Assembly (NCBI GenBank): GCA_964036315.1
Contig: OZ038500.1
Location: 53,445,282-53,509,281, forward strand
Direction: 5' to 3'
Length of the DNA stretch: 64,000 nucleotides
Source: Acanthosepion esculentum
Taxonomy: Eukaryota > Mollusca > Cephalopoda > Sepiida > Sepiidae
Of the stretch, positions 43,613 through 54,740 are shown one piece after another. The notes below the pieces were generated by a model. It was not told where the DNA came from. It did not search any database and was given only the letters and a program-made list of their open reading frames with translations. Position numbers and translations under genes: made by a program. Every line of letters starts with the position of its first letter. Position 1 is the first letter of the stretch.

Positions 43613-45180
43613 TATTACTCTTTGGCAAATATTTGTTTCTTCTTATTTCTGTTACATTTTATTGCATCTTTCCAGTTCACAACAGCTAAGTAAACAGTAT
43701 AGATCAGAAATGAAGCTTTCTGTGAGATTTGAATTCTCATATCTTATCCTCATGTGCCTGTCTTGCCATAATAGCATGTTATCAATAAGGCTTACAAAAG
43801 CTCTATTAAAAGATATTTAAATTAGCCATACAGCTATATTTCTTTCTTTCTCTGATCTTCACTATGTAAAATATTCTAGCAATATTTACATTTATAATCT
43901 AAGATATAACAAGATAAAGAACAAATAGGAAACATTTATGACTCTAACATGTTTCACTTTTATTAAAGCTTTATCAGTGAATGAGATATGGAGAAAAATG
44001 AAATTTAGTTATGTTTACTATTGTGTTGTTTGATTTTCATTGGTTAATCATGTTTCATGTGCATTGAACATTAAATCTAAGATATGTTTTTTATATGTCT
44101 TCATGTAATATTTTTGGATTAGAAAGTGATTTCTTTACTATTTTAAAATGTATCTCAGATTTTAACCAGTTAAAATGATACAACTTAGCTAGAGCAATAC
44201 TGTATTTGTTTTACTGACCTGCCATAAAACCGTTATCTGCAGTCTAGAATTTAAATACTATTGCCTATCCCTATCTATATAATGGGTGCTGAAAAGTCCT
44301 TGACCCAGCCAAAAAGTACTTGCAAAAATAAAATCTGTCTGATCATTTGGTCAGAATTTTCGGAAGTGGGTCAAGCTGAAAACTTTTCAGTACTTCCTTT
44401 TATATAAATGGACATATATATTTTAAGAATTTTATTTATGTCTGACAATCAGTATTCATTCACAATCATAACCATGTCTCCAAAGAAACTAAGAACACAT
44501 TTACACTTCCTCTCTACAATATGAACCTTTCTAGTTCATACAATCTAAAAACTATTTTAGTGAAATTAATTAAGATATTGAAGTTTTTAATAATGTGGCA
44601 GAGTGCAGCTTGATTGTAAAATCTATGATACTGAAGAGGAGGTATCAAATGTTGATTTTGCTTGTGACAAGATCTGGTTCCTGAACTAGCTAGTTTTCTT
44701 TGAAGTACAATGGGTCATTGACCTATCAAGAACACTGATAATTTACTCACATATTGATTGTCTGAGAAATAGAAATATAGGTACCTGGTAACTTTTGTTT
44801 GTGTTGTTTTTTCCAATGTTAAGCAAATATAGACATGGTTAGTTAACTTTTCAGATCTCTGCTTATGCAATGTCCTTATACCAAACTAGGCTAAACATAA
44901 TAAATGACTATATATAGGTATTAGCTGTATAGTGAGGCTTAGTGCTGGGAATCTTTGCTGATATAGTAGTGAATTTGATCTTCATTGTGTGCTCAACTAT
45001 TGTGGCCTTGTAGCAGGTAATGCTATTCTTAGTAAAGATCTAGGGGTCCTGCCTTTGAGTGATTGTTAGCAGGCTAGTGTCACAAGTCATTTATGGTTTA
45101 GAAAGTTCTATCTTCAGTGTGTAATCTCTTATTGTTGTCTGGTGCCAGACTGCATTAAGTTTAGTATATTTTATTTTTAC
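43613..45180. other. TMEM67 intron, MITE plus unassigned
   Basis: Contains the MITE at 44279-44403 and, at 44950-45080, a SINE-like block (TAGTGAATTTGATCTTCATT). No exon seen. Confidence 0.45.
44279..44403. mobile_element. mariner-type MITE
   Basis: About 125 bp with ends GGGTGCTGAAAAGTCCTTGA and, reverse complemented from the right, AGTACTGAAAAGTTTTCAGC then TTGACCC. It lies between TATATA flanks, consistent with TA target sites. Confidence 0.6.
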
Positions 45181-45189
45181 AATGATGTT

Positions 45190-45720
45190 CACCCCATACA
45201 AAGACAGAGAGCCATTCGAAGTAGCGTGTAATAGGGTAAGAGCCAGAGTTTATGCAGGCATGTGGAGAAGATAATGGTTAATCCTAAACCTGAACAGGTT
45301 AAGATTGTAGTGATTGGGGAAGCATCCTATTGGCAGTTGGTTCCATAGAACAGTGGTTCATGGGAAGAATCTGCTTGAGTGGAACTTACATCTCACCAAT
45401 GGAATACAAAGAGAATGAAAGTGATTCACTACAATGTGCATAAGATGGCAGATCTTGTGAAGGTTAGGACTGGTGGAACTAAGGAATGTATTCTGTTTGA
45501 ACACTTTCCATGCAAATAGCAATAGAGCAGTAAGAGGCTCACAATATTTCATCTGTGAGAAAGGGGTTGCAGGGTGGAAAATAATTTGTCACCCACAAGG
45601 ACACAAAGACACTTTTGAACTCTTTAAGGTTGGAAAGTGAAAACTGGGCAGCTCCTGACTATATATGGCGATAGTATTCCATTTTCGGCTGATATATCTA
45701 TTTCTGAGCCTATATCATGG
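45190..45720 (-). mobile_element. LINE fragment related to 19600-20110
   Basis: DNA blocks match the 3' part of the 19.6-22.4 kb LINE in the same order: ACAGGTTAAGATTGTAGTGA, CAGTTGGTTCCATAGAACAG against CAGTTCCACAGAGCAG, and CATGGGAAGAA. It encodes the C-terminal end of the RT ORF with stops. Confidence 0.7.
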
Positions 45721-46194
45721 CTGAGATAGCCGTTTATTTCCTCACCAGTACTTGTGGTTAGTGTTTAATCTTAAATAAAATTAAAAAAACAAAATGTTGA
45801 AAGCTGATTTTCAAGGCACCAGTGCTAGGAAGATTGATGCAACATAGTCTTGCTCTATCCATGTGGCCCTGTGCCAAGAAAATATCTTTAGAAGGGTGAG
45901 AATAATTATATTTAGAGGTCTGTAAAATACCTATTTGTTGGGGACTCCTATGCAACAGGACCAAGATATATTGCAAATGACTACCTGGTCAAATAAAAAA
46001 GTTTTAATATCACACAGAGGAAGCCATTTATTGTGATCACTTTGGGGCAGTTTCTTTTAGCTGACTGACTGATAACATTAAGAAAAGGGTATAAAAATTG
46101 GAACAAATTACATTTACTGCTATAAATTCATTGCTGTTATGAATTTTGTTATAAGCAACTTTAGATTATAAGAAATTCAAATAAATTTTTTCTA

Positions 46195-46560
46195 TAAACA
46201 TTTGCATGGTAATTGTTCTGATGAGCATTCCACTTTGGTACCTCAGTTTTACAAATTTAAGCACAGTATCAGATTGACAGTTTGGGTACATCATTTTAAA
46301 GTTGAAATTGCTAGATATAACTGTAAGTTCTATACTGACAGTTTCTTCTCTTGCACTTTTCAATTCTTGCTTTCCAGTCAAATTTGATCTTCAAAAATTT
46401 AAATGCAATGTCAGTTACCTTTTGTCTTCTTAATTCCTATTCTTTTATTGTTCTCTCTCCTTAATAATGTTTTCCTTTTTCCCCATATTCTTTCACGGTC
46501 AGTAACCAACTTCTTGCATCTTAGTGGCTTTATTACCTTGCTTGGGGTGAAATTATTAAA
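46195..46560 (+). mobile_element. LINE 3'-end fragment
   Basis: GGTAATTGTTCTGATGAGCAT, CTTCAAAAATTTAAATGCAA and the 3' tail (GCATCTTAGTGGCTTTATTA, then CCTTGCTTGGGGTGAAATTA). Same family as 8320, 24046 and 60668; short and frameshifted. Confidence 0.72.
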
Positions 46561-46661
46561 AAAAATTATTAACTTGAAAGTGTTTGTAACTAAGTAATTT
46601 TGATAAGCATAACTCATTGATAAGCTTATCAATTGTTATTGGTAATTACAATAAACAGTTT

Positions 46662-46662
<1 letters not shown>

Positions 46663-46721
<59 letters not shown>

Positions 46722-46742
46722 CAGACAGACATAGAGAGAGAG
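46663..46742. repeat. (TA)n(GA)n microsatellite
   Basis: TA run followed by GA and CAGA repeats. Confidence 0.95.
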
Positions 46743-47009
46743 TAATAAAAATCTATCATTTTGGAAATGCCATATGCTCTATTTCTTGATGCAACAAATT
46801 TACCCTTATTTCCTTGTTTTATCACATTAACTGAAGAACTTATTATTTAATGATAGAACCATTTACATGGTTTTAACTTTCTATTCCAGTTCAATCCATA
46901 AACCAGGCCAATATATATTCTGTAGTTTTTTTTATGGTTACAATTGTCATAAACCTTAAAGAAAATAAATAATAATAATACAACAGCGTCAATCGACATC
47001 TCCAGTTGC

Positions 47010-47230
47010 CTTGATCTATCCACTTTCCTTCTCCACATCCTTTCACCTTTCATTCCTATCTGCTCTCGCTCCAAATCTTCTGTAACCCCCTTGCCTTGAT
47101 CGACCCACTGTCTTTCTCTTTCTCCACATCCTCTCCTTTACCACTCCTATCTGCTCTTCCTCCAACCCTTCTATAACCCCTTGCATGATAGTGGCCTCCA
47201 GCCTTGCTTGGGGTGATACGCTTAAAAAAA
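47010..47230 (+). repeat. Tandem ~90-bp duplication ending in the LINE 3' tail
   Basis: Two units start CCTTGATCTATCCACTTTCC and CCTTGATCGACCCACTGTCT. Each contains TCTCCACATCC, TCCTATCTGCTCT and CTTCT.TAACCCC. The second runs into CCTTGCATGATAGTGGCC and CTTGCTTGGGGTGATA, the shared LINE tail. It looks like an expanded 3' UTR. Confidence 0.6.
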
Positions 47231-48340
47231 AAAAATTAAAAAAATTAAAAAATAAAAATAAAAATTGAGTTAAAATTAGTTCAATTTTAATTTCTCTAAT
47301 GCAGTTGAACTAAAAACCAAGCATTAAGCTGCTTAATGTGAATCATGTTTCAACTGGCCAATGTAGATACTGTCCTTGTGAAATAAAATACTCTTTCTGA
47401 TGACACTGATCTATCACTGAAACATGTCAAATTGAAATTTTCCAAATTGTCTTGTATATTTACCAACTGCCATAGTTTATACTAGTCATGAAGTTTTATA
47501 TGACAGTTAAAAGTAAAACAAACAATGATACTTAAAAAAAAGGTAAACTATTTAAACAACTGAACTATTTTTCAGCTTCATTAGTGTAACCCAGTATAAT
47601 AAAATCAGATGACCTGAAAATCGTCGCAATGCAATAATTTTTGGAGAGGCTACGAAATTAGGAACTGTCAACCATATATTGAGGGAAACAGAGCAAACCA
47701 TTCACTATCACATCAAGTTGAAATAATAAAGAAAAATTGGAAATATAAAAAATAGCACATATGCTGCTCTCAAAAGATTCCAAAAATAAGCCTAGTATAG
47801 ACACGAGCCCTTTATGGTACCCTCTAATAAAGAAAAAAAAAGATGGTAAGTTTGAAGCTTCAAGCTACCTGAGCACTCTATAGTATGTAACCTACTAGAG
47901 AAATTTATTAGTTTCACTCTTTTAAAGGTGTGAGTCAGGCAGAGACCAAAAGTGACAATTATAAATGATGCTAACTGTAACAGATAATGTATGAGAATAA
48001 TCTACTCATCTTCTCAGGTAATGTAATATCATCTGTCAGTTGCATCTCTGTCTTCGGGCAGAGTTCAACTAGGATGTGTCTCAGTCTGCAAACACATCAC
48101 ATCACCATGAGGAAACAGTTAAATACGTACTCATCCTCTCTGAGCAAAATAAAAAATAAAATAAAAAGGACTAAATATTCTATGTATGTTATCAGATGTG
48201 ACAGACAAATGGGAAAGACAAATGCCCAAAATGTTGTGCTTAAAACAACCAAGCCGTATAAACATCATTTTATAAGAATAACAACATGTACTATTTAAAT
48301 TTCTTTTTAGACAAAATGTTTTTATCATTGCATTGTGTAT
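47231..48340. other. TMEM67 intron, nothing recognised
   Basis: Poly-A-rich stretch at 47220-47290, then unassigned sequence. The open frame at 47987-48298 has no recognised motif. Confidence 0.45.
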
Positions 48341-48344
48341 TCTT

Positions 48345-49180
48345 CTTCCTAGATCTGTTCAACCTCTACAGTGAAGCTATCCTAAGGGAGCTGGAGACAC
48401 TACCAAAACTTAGTATCAGAGGGGCACAATCTTAATATAAGATGTACAAATAACACTGTGTCAATGACAAACACAAGAAAACTAGAGGACCTCCTAGACA
48501 ACATAGTAAAGGAAAATGAGAAAAAAAATTTAGTAATCAACTGTAAGAAGACAGAAAGTATGGTTGGTAGCAAGAGAAAAGGCCCAAGATGCAAGCTATG
48601 AATTGGAGACATCAATAACAAACAAGTACAGAGGTTTAAATATTTGGGAAATGTCTTAACAGAGGATGGCAAATGCAACACCAAAATCTGAATGCACATC
48701 AGATTAGCAAAAGATACATTCCTAAAACTAAAAATGTACTAAGAAACAGGAAAAGTTTGTTAGAAACAAAAAAAAAAAAGAGTGCTAGATATCAAACTTC
48801 TTGTATGGCAGCGAATGATGAACAATCTCACCACAAATGAAGAAGAAACTGGAGGCAACAGAAATGTGATTCTACAGAAGGATACTGAGTGTGAGTAAAC
48901 AAGGAAGTCTTAAAGAAAATGGTACCATGAAGAATGCTTCAGAATCAGAAAAAGACAGCTGAAATTTTTTGGACACATAATGAGGAAGACTTGGAAAAGT
49001 TAACTCTCACAGGGCATAGTGAGGGCAAGTGAGATAGGTGAAGGTATTGGGGCATTTACCTAGATGGCAGAACAAGGCAAAGGGAGAAACACTGCTAAGA
49101 GCCATGTGGAATGGGAAATTGGGGAGAGCCATGATTGCTAATGGCCTGAAGGCACATAGCACATACAAGAAGATATAGGT
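48345..49180 (+). mobile_element. LINE fragment, RT C-terminal half
   Basis: Shifting frames read LFNLYSEAILRELETLPK, then the region where YADD should be (mutated), INCKKTESMVGSK near 48540, QVQRFKYLGNVLTEDGK near 48625, and QLKFFGHIMRKT near 48955, closing with a GKLGRAMIANGLKAHST-like block near 49120. This order is typical of a common animal LINE RT. Several stops. The C-terminal end of the same family occurs reversed at 60380 and 62190. Confidence 0.75.
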
Positions 49181-50037
49181 TAGTTTGAACTATGTCTTTT
49201 TCATTTTGTTTTATCATTTATCAGTCCTATATCGACCAGAGAAGGAAAGCTGGGTGTTTCTACAGAAATGCACCTCTCCAAGAAATAATCCGTTTTTTTT
49301 TCAATTTTTTCCCATACTACTATCAATTAAGCACCCTAGATCAATTTTTTTATTTTTCTAAATTTTAAGAAGAGGTTTCAGTTTGCTATGTAAATTAACT
49401 GTAAATTGATTCCTCAATACAAGCCAAAAGAATTATGCTCATACCACATGATAAAGCATATTGTTACTTACCTTACAAAATTCCAAATAGTTTAAAGTTA
49501 AAATTAAAAAGTTACTGTTATATAAAATATATTCTTATTTAGCTTTTTTCCTGTGTTATGTAAAAATAATACTTATATAAAAAATTTCAAATAATTGAAA
49601 ACAGCTGAAATATAATGAATATGAATATGAATTTAAATCATATTCTAACTCACCTTTTCCTGTTATTATTATTTCTATTATGTACTTTTATATTTTGGGG
49701 GTTTTGCATAGAGGGAACAATTTACAATGGATTTACATGGCAAACAGAACACCTTAAAATTTAGAAAATTAAAAAAAAATTTCCTGATATATGTAATAAG
49801 CTTAATTGATAGTAATATTAAAAAGAATTTTGAAAAATAAATAGTTATTTTTGGAGAGGTGTGTTTCTATAAAAATGCCAAATTTTGAAATTTATGCAGC
49901 CAAAACATTGTAGTGAAACAAAATTAAAAAAAAAAAAAAGATGAGAAAATTAGTCTTAATTAACCTTCATGCAATAACAACACTTCTTCATTTAAAAAAA
50001 ATTCAGATTGAATTATGTTTAAAAAGAAAAATCTTAC
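49181..50037. other. TMEM67 intron, nothing recognised
   Basis: Very AT-rich with A and T runs; no exon or named repeat. Confidence 0.5.
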
Positions 50038-50143
50038 TTATCCTGGGAAGCATTAGGAATTGTATCACCTGTACATTTTACACAATCACAAATTGCTTCA
50101 TTTTGACTGTTCCTCAATAAACTTCCATTAATTTCCCTTTGAA
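50038..50143 (-). CDS. TMEM67: TMEM67 exon (REINGSLL...CDCVKC)
   Basis: 106 nt, 2 nt in and 2 nt out. Reads QREINGSLLRNSQNEAICDC then VKC, matching human [20 protein letters not shown]. Acceptor TCTTTTCAG; the donor AA|GTAAGA makes a Lys codon with the next exon, giving DKCIIC against human DRCVRC. Strong by motif and by phase. Confidence 0.92.
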
Positions 50144-50257
50144 CTGAAAAGACAGAACAGAAGATAATAACAATTCTTATATTTTGAATTGACTTTGCAT
50201 TTTATAATTTACTTCATTTTAGTTCTAGGGAATAGATTCAAGTAGTATGCATGAGTT

Positions 50258-51386
50258 CAGTGGCGTAGCTGGTGTTTTTGCTGTCCCTCCCCAGAAGGAA
50301 GGCAATATTACAATGCACATTGACCCCTTAAAGTTTACAGTGAACGATGAAATTATTCATACACCCATCAATTTTTTATATTTTTATCCATTTCTCAGAA
50401 TCTAATGCCCATATGATACCAGTTTTTTTTTTCCGTGTTTCTGTTAATGTGGTATTTAACCCCTCACTAATTATGAAATAAAAGTACAACTGTGTTTATT
50501 CATTAATTTTTTTTTTAAATATAACTGGGGATATATATAAAAAAAAACAGACGTTACTTCTATTTTTGTAAATCAGGAAAACTTTAAAAACTTTTTATGA
50601 TATTAAAAAATAACTTGTTTTTGTATATAAACCCTCTGTTTTATTTAAAAAGGAAAACAAAAAACACATTGTACTTTTAATTCATAATTTATCAGTTTTT
50701 TTTTTAAATATTTATTTCAATTCTAACAAGTGAGGAGTCATAAATTAAAAATGCCATGTTAACAGAAACACAGTTGGTTTTTTCTTTTAACAATGTAAAA
50801 AATGCAATGACTTTTTAAATTATTTTGTTTGCTTTTTACGTAGTTGAAGTTATTATTCACAAAGTAGTAGACTAAGAATTAAAAGTCCGATAAAATTAAT
50901 TTCACTTTTAAAAACTGAAATAAATGTTATAAAAACTGAAATAGATGTTATCATGTTTCACAAACATTAAAAATCAAAGAACTGATGCCAAAGTGTGGAC
51001 TTCTCACATAGGTGTGAAAAAAACTGTGGATTCACTAAATTAAATTCACTTAATTCAACCCCACATCAAGCCCTATAAAAATGTTCAAATTTTTTTCACA
51101 CCTTTTGCTCACTTTGTAACAGTAAGTGGGGTTTATCCCAACCAGCTGACAGTGTGTTTTGGAGACAATTTTTTTATTACTGCTGGCTGGCTGGCTGGCT
51201 TTGAGCCAGCCATATCAAAGATAAATTGGCTTCATTTGATTTTGAATTTGAACCCTTCCTTATCACTGCTTTTTTTGCAAAAATTATTGAAATTATGCTA
51301 TCATTTTTGCTTTTCTGAAAACTCACCACGGACCAAAAGTGCCACCCAGTGCAGACTGCCTCCTCCACCCCCTAGCTATGCCACTG
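50258..51386. mobile_element. hAT-like non-autonomous element, 1.13 kb
   Basis: Ends CAGTGGCGTAGCT and AGCTATGCCACTG are inverted repeats with 12 of 13 positions matching. Flanking 8-mers CATGAGTT and CACTAGTT match at 6 of 8. Inside is a second inverted pair: GTGTTTCTGTTAATGTGG near 50435 against CATGTTAACAGAAACAC near 50756. No transposase. The open frame at 51152-51415 crosses the right end and is not a gene. Confidence 0.6.
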
Positions 51387-52810
51387 CACTAGTTTACACA
51401 TACTGTCAAAAATGATAGCAGATATGAAATAGATACTTTGTTAAGTCCTTATTACTAGTAAACTAAAAGGTTTTCACATGTGAATTTTTAAATATATTTT
51501 CTACTTAATATTGTTGTACTCTGCTCTTTTACAGAATTGGTTTTTCATCTCACTTTAGAAAAATCTTCAGTCTGCAATTACCATAACAAAGTCATGGTTA
51601 TCAGGAGCTGACAGTGCAAGGAAGATAACTATTAGGGCAAAATTTAAAGACAAAAATATACAAGTACAGATGGCAATTTACAATACAAACAAATAAAATA
51701 ACATGTAAGGGATAGTATAAAATTCAATTTTTTGTATAAAACATAGATAAGGTCTGCTTATAAAGTCTTGAGCCAATATTTCAAGCACATATTATCAAGA
51801 GCATTGAAAATATAAAATAATTATATAATTTAAAATTGTGATTCTAGATTTAATCCAAAAATTAAATAGAGATACTAAAAAAAAAATTAAAAAACATTGA
51901 TCTAAAATTTTTCTACATATTTTGAATACATAAAAATGGAAATTTTAACAAGAACAAATTTTTCTGTGAACAAATGTGTCAAAAGGACAATTTTTCCCTT
52001 GACACTGCTATTATTTTAACTATCTTTGCTTCTCAGCAATGTTTATTGTTGTAAAATGCGATGATTACTATTGTGATAAAACCTAAACATATGATGAAAG
52101 TGAATTTATACATTATTTTTGGTTCTTAAGAATTGACAACAAAAATAATAAACATTATTTATTAGATTGTTTATTTACAAGAATAATTTTATATTTACAC
52201 CATTCTAAAAAGTGATATAATTAAAACCAATGCAATATTTATCAGTTACCAGTTTATAAAGAAATAAAAAATGTACAGATTTTCATATATTTGGAATATG
52301 ACCATTATGAAATATACTTTGATAGTCTAAATTTTCATTGCATAAAATACCTATAAATTTGTTATCTCCTTGAGTCAATTCCTATACTGTAATTAGGACT
52401 GTATGTTTTCCACTAAATTGTGAATTAGAGATTATTTGTTTTCACTTATTGTCTTAGATTTGATAAGAGTTTGATTCAACATTAGTCTGAAAAAAAAAAA
52501 AAAACCTTTTTCCATTTCAAGAAAACCCATTCACTTTCAGAAGCACACATTTTTTTTATTTTTACATTTTATTTGTTTTGTTGTTAATTTCAGATTTCAA
52601 CCTCTATTTAACCAATTATTCTGTCATAAACAACTTTTGAAATTATCAACATCTACAATATTTGTCAAATTCAAGTCAAATTAAATTTGTTAGGCTGTTT
52701 TTCCTGGGTATTTGTTTCATTCAATGACAATTTCTTTTTGATATATTAAGATAATTTGTGTTGACAAGGTCTTAGTCAATGTAAAAAAAAAACAAAAAAA
52801 AAAAAATTAC
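51387..52810. other. TMEM67 intron, mostly unassigned
   Basis: Contains the orphan foldback arm at 51985-52200. The rest is AT-rich with poly-A runs; no exon seen. Confidence 0.45.
51985..52200. repeat. Orphan arm of the TTAA foldback family
   Basis: GGACAATTTTTCCCTTGACA then CTGCTATTA, a CAAACATATG-like block (CTAAACATATGATGAAA), GAATTTATACATTAT and TTACAAGAATAATTTTATAT match the arms at 26684-26850 and 27470-27646. No second arm is nearby. Confidence 0.6.
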
Positions 52811-52843
52811 CCTCATGAACATTATTGATAAAATTGTTGCAGA
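52811..52843 (-). CDS. TMEM67: Candidate TMEM67 micro-exon
   Basis: 33 nt between CTTCTGTAG and GTAATT. It enters with 2 nt and leaves with 1 nt, exactly the phase needed between the 53771-53846 and 50038-50143 exons. Included, it adds about 11 residues (V, CNNFINNVHE) between CPTDSIK and VQREINGSLL and brings the spacing to 28 residues, against 29 in human. It also brings the local Cys count to four, as in human. It does not show the human CHC motif, so it remains a candidate. Confidence 0.35.
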
Positions 52844-52998
52844 CTACAGAAGGATATTCCTAGGTTAGAGACAATTTCCATTTGAAGTTTATCCTCCTCA
52901 CAAAAAGCAACAACTTTTAGATATTTGTCAATTGAAACAAATGGCACTTGTTAATAATATATAAAAATTGAACAAAATGGAACTGACTATTTTTACAG

Positions 52999-53215
52999 CA
53001 ACTTTAGTGATGGGCCGCATATATGAGTTCCACCCCAGACCTCAAGTGGAACACATATATGGTCCATTGCTGAAGATGCTGGAAAATGGTCAGTTCCTTG
53101 GACTGTTCCAGTGAGTACTTTCCTTCTTTCATTGGGTGGTGGGATGTGTAGATGGCATGAAATAGACATCAATATCACCTTTCTTGGATTGTTGTTATTT
53201 TTTTTATTTATTTGA
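52999..53215 (+). other. Exon-like island with hairpin, origin unknown
   Basis: 52999-53110 lies between TTTTTACAG and GTGAGT and is open as TLVMGRIYEFHPRPQVEHIY then GPLLKMLENGQFLGLF. The same DNA contains a hairpin: CCGCATATATGAGTTCCACC (53016-53035) against AGTGGAACACATATATGG (53045-53062). This can be an end of a transposable element as easily as an exon. The segment up to 53215 is also less AT-rich than its flanks. No family recognised. Confidence 0.35.
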
Positions 53216-53433
53216 TGCACCAGAACTCATTGAACTTCGCCAACAATTGCATTAAATAGTGATTTTGTTTTAAATTTATTGAATCAGTTGGAAAAAAAGA
53301 AGAAAAAAAGATGGTTCTATCAATTTAAAAACTTTGTCATAATTCTCAAAAAAAATATAGGCACCACATAACAGTTCATTACTCTTGTCTTTGTTTCTAA
53401 TGAAGTTTTTCTGTCTCTTAATACTCTGCTTAC

Positions 53434-53549
53434 CTTTTGGAATGCATCTTTGGATTTCAGGGTCATAATTAAAATTTTTGTACTTGTTTGATTTTGGGCT
53501 CATCTTTTTGCTAACAACCACGCATTCTGTCGTCTTGCAGTTTGTGTGC
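53434..53549 (-). other. Exon-like open segment, unassigned
   Basis: 116 nt between TTTTAG and AAAG|GTAAGC on the minus strand, open as HTNCKTTECVVVSKKMSP then NYDPEIQRCIPK with three cysteines. It lies 221 nt downstream of a TMEM67 exon on the same strand, but its phase (1 nt in, 1 nt out) does not fit the TMEM67 chain. It could be a chance open frame or a TE piece. Confidence 0.25.
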
Positions 53550-53770
53550 CTAAAACATGTGTTTCAAATTGTATATACTGATTTAGGATTCTTAATAGAT
53601 AACCAATTTTTGTTGACAAATTTCTTACTCACAAGGTTTATAACATCAATAAGAACTTTCTTATTTGTCTATTCGATTCAAAAACCAAATGAAAAAAAAA
53701 TACAAAAAAAACAAAACAATTCCATCACTAAAATACTGGTACATAATGTAATGGCTCCAAAGAGTCTAAC

Positions 53771-53846
53771 CTTTAATACTGTCTGTTGGACATGAAGCAC
53801 ATTTTGTTGCATCAAGAATACAATGCCAGCCATCTTCAGAAGCAGT
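53771..53846 (-). CDS. TMEM67: TMEM67 exon (EDGWHC)
   Basis: 76 nt, phase 0 in and 1 nt out. Reads TASEDGWHCILDATKCASCP then TDSIK, matching human VTEDGWNCISCPSDL with a four-residue insertion between the cysteines. Acceptor TCTTTCAG, donor AAAG|GTTAGA. Confidence 0.9.
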
Positions 53847-53861
53847 CTGAAAGAAAAAAAA

Positions 53862-53900
53862 AATATATATATATATATATATGTATATGTGTGTGTGTAA
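53862..53900. repeat. (TA)n(TG)n microsatellite
   Basis: TA run then TG run. A second TG run is at 54195-54215. Confidence 0.9.
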
Positions 53901-53914
53901 AAATTCAGATTTTT

Positions 53915-54000
53915 TTTTTAATCAAATCACTCTCAAGCAAGGTGATAATGCCACTAAGACACAAGGGGTTACTAGGAGTCAAAGAGAATGAAAGACTTTA
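53915..54000 (-). mobile_element. LINE 3'-tail fragment, minus strand
   Basis: CAAGCAAGGTGATAATGCCA then CTAAGACACAAGGGGTTACT is the reverse complement of the shared LINE tail. Confidence 0.65.
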
Positions 54001-54299
54001 GAAGAAACCCAATCCTAAACAGGAAACAAAGGATAAACTTCTACTCCTGTTCAAAAGATCGGTGAGGAGTATGAACTGAACAATAAGAAAACCTATCCAC
54101 TCCCAATGATATAAATAAAAATATAAAGACAATAAAGTTCATCAAAGGACAAAATATGTTGATAAAGAATAAGTTTCCTGTTGTCTAATATATATGTGTG
54201 TGTGTGTGTGTGTGTTTTTAGTGAATACTTGTATTTGTGCGGACGCTTTGTTTTAAACAGTATTTATGTTATTTACTGGTCTGCATACTGAAGACTTAT

Positions 54300-54740
54300 T
54301 AAAGAAAATGTGCCTTTTGGCAAGATTCAAACCTGCATCCCACATTGCAGGAGGAACCACCACCTGATAACCACTAGTGCTTTAACTACTCAGTTATGAA
54401 AATTTTCACAATCAAGCAAGATTCTATTTGTCTTTAAAGCATACTCACTTGTTTAGATTTTCTCAAAATAGCATATCTGCTCAGTATGTCGGATTAAAAG
54501 ATAAAACTCATGAATTCTTTAGAAATTGTTTTGTTTAAGTTTCAGATACAAAACTGAGCAGATATGCCATTTTGAGAAAATTTGAACAAGTGAGTGTACT
54601 TTAAAGAACCTTGCTTCATTGTGAAGCTCTTCATAGCCAAGCAGTTAAAGCATACTGGATCAAACAGTGGCTCCTCCTGCAATGAGGAATGTTGTCTTGA
54701 ATCAAGCCCAAGGGCACATTTTCTTTAATCATTTCTTTAA
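54300..54740. mobile_element. tRNA-like-bearing foldback element, copy 2
   Basis: Arms of about 190 bp. The left arm (54300-54490) holds AAAGAAAATGTGCC, CTTTAAAGCATACTCACTTG and TTTTCTCAAAATAGCATATC. The right arm (54545-54740) holds their reverse complements: GATATGCCATTTTGAGAAAA, CAAGTGAGTGTACTTTAAAG and GGCACATTTTCTTT. The right arm carries a tRNA-like stretch (TAGCCAAGCAGTTAAAGCAT). The loop is about 55 bp. Confidence 0.65.
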
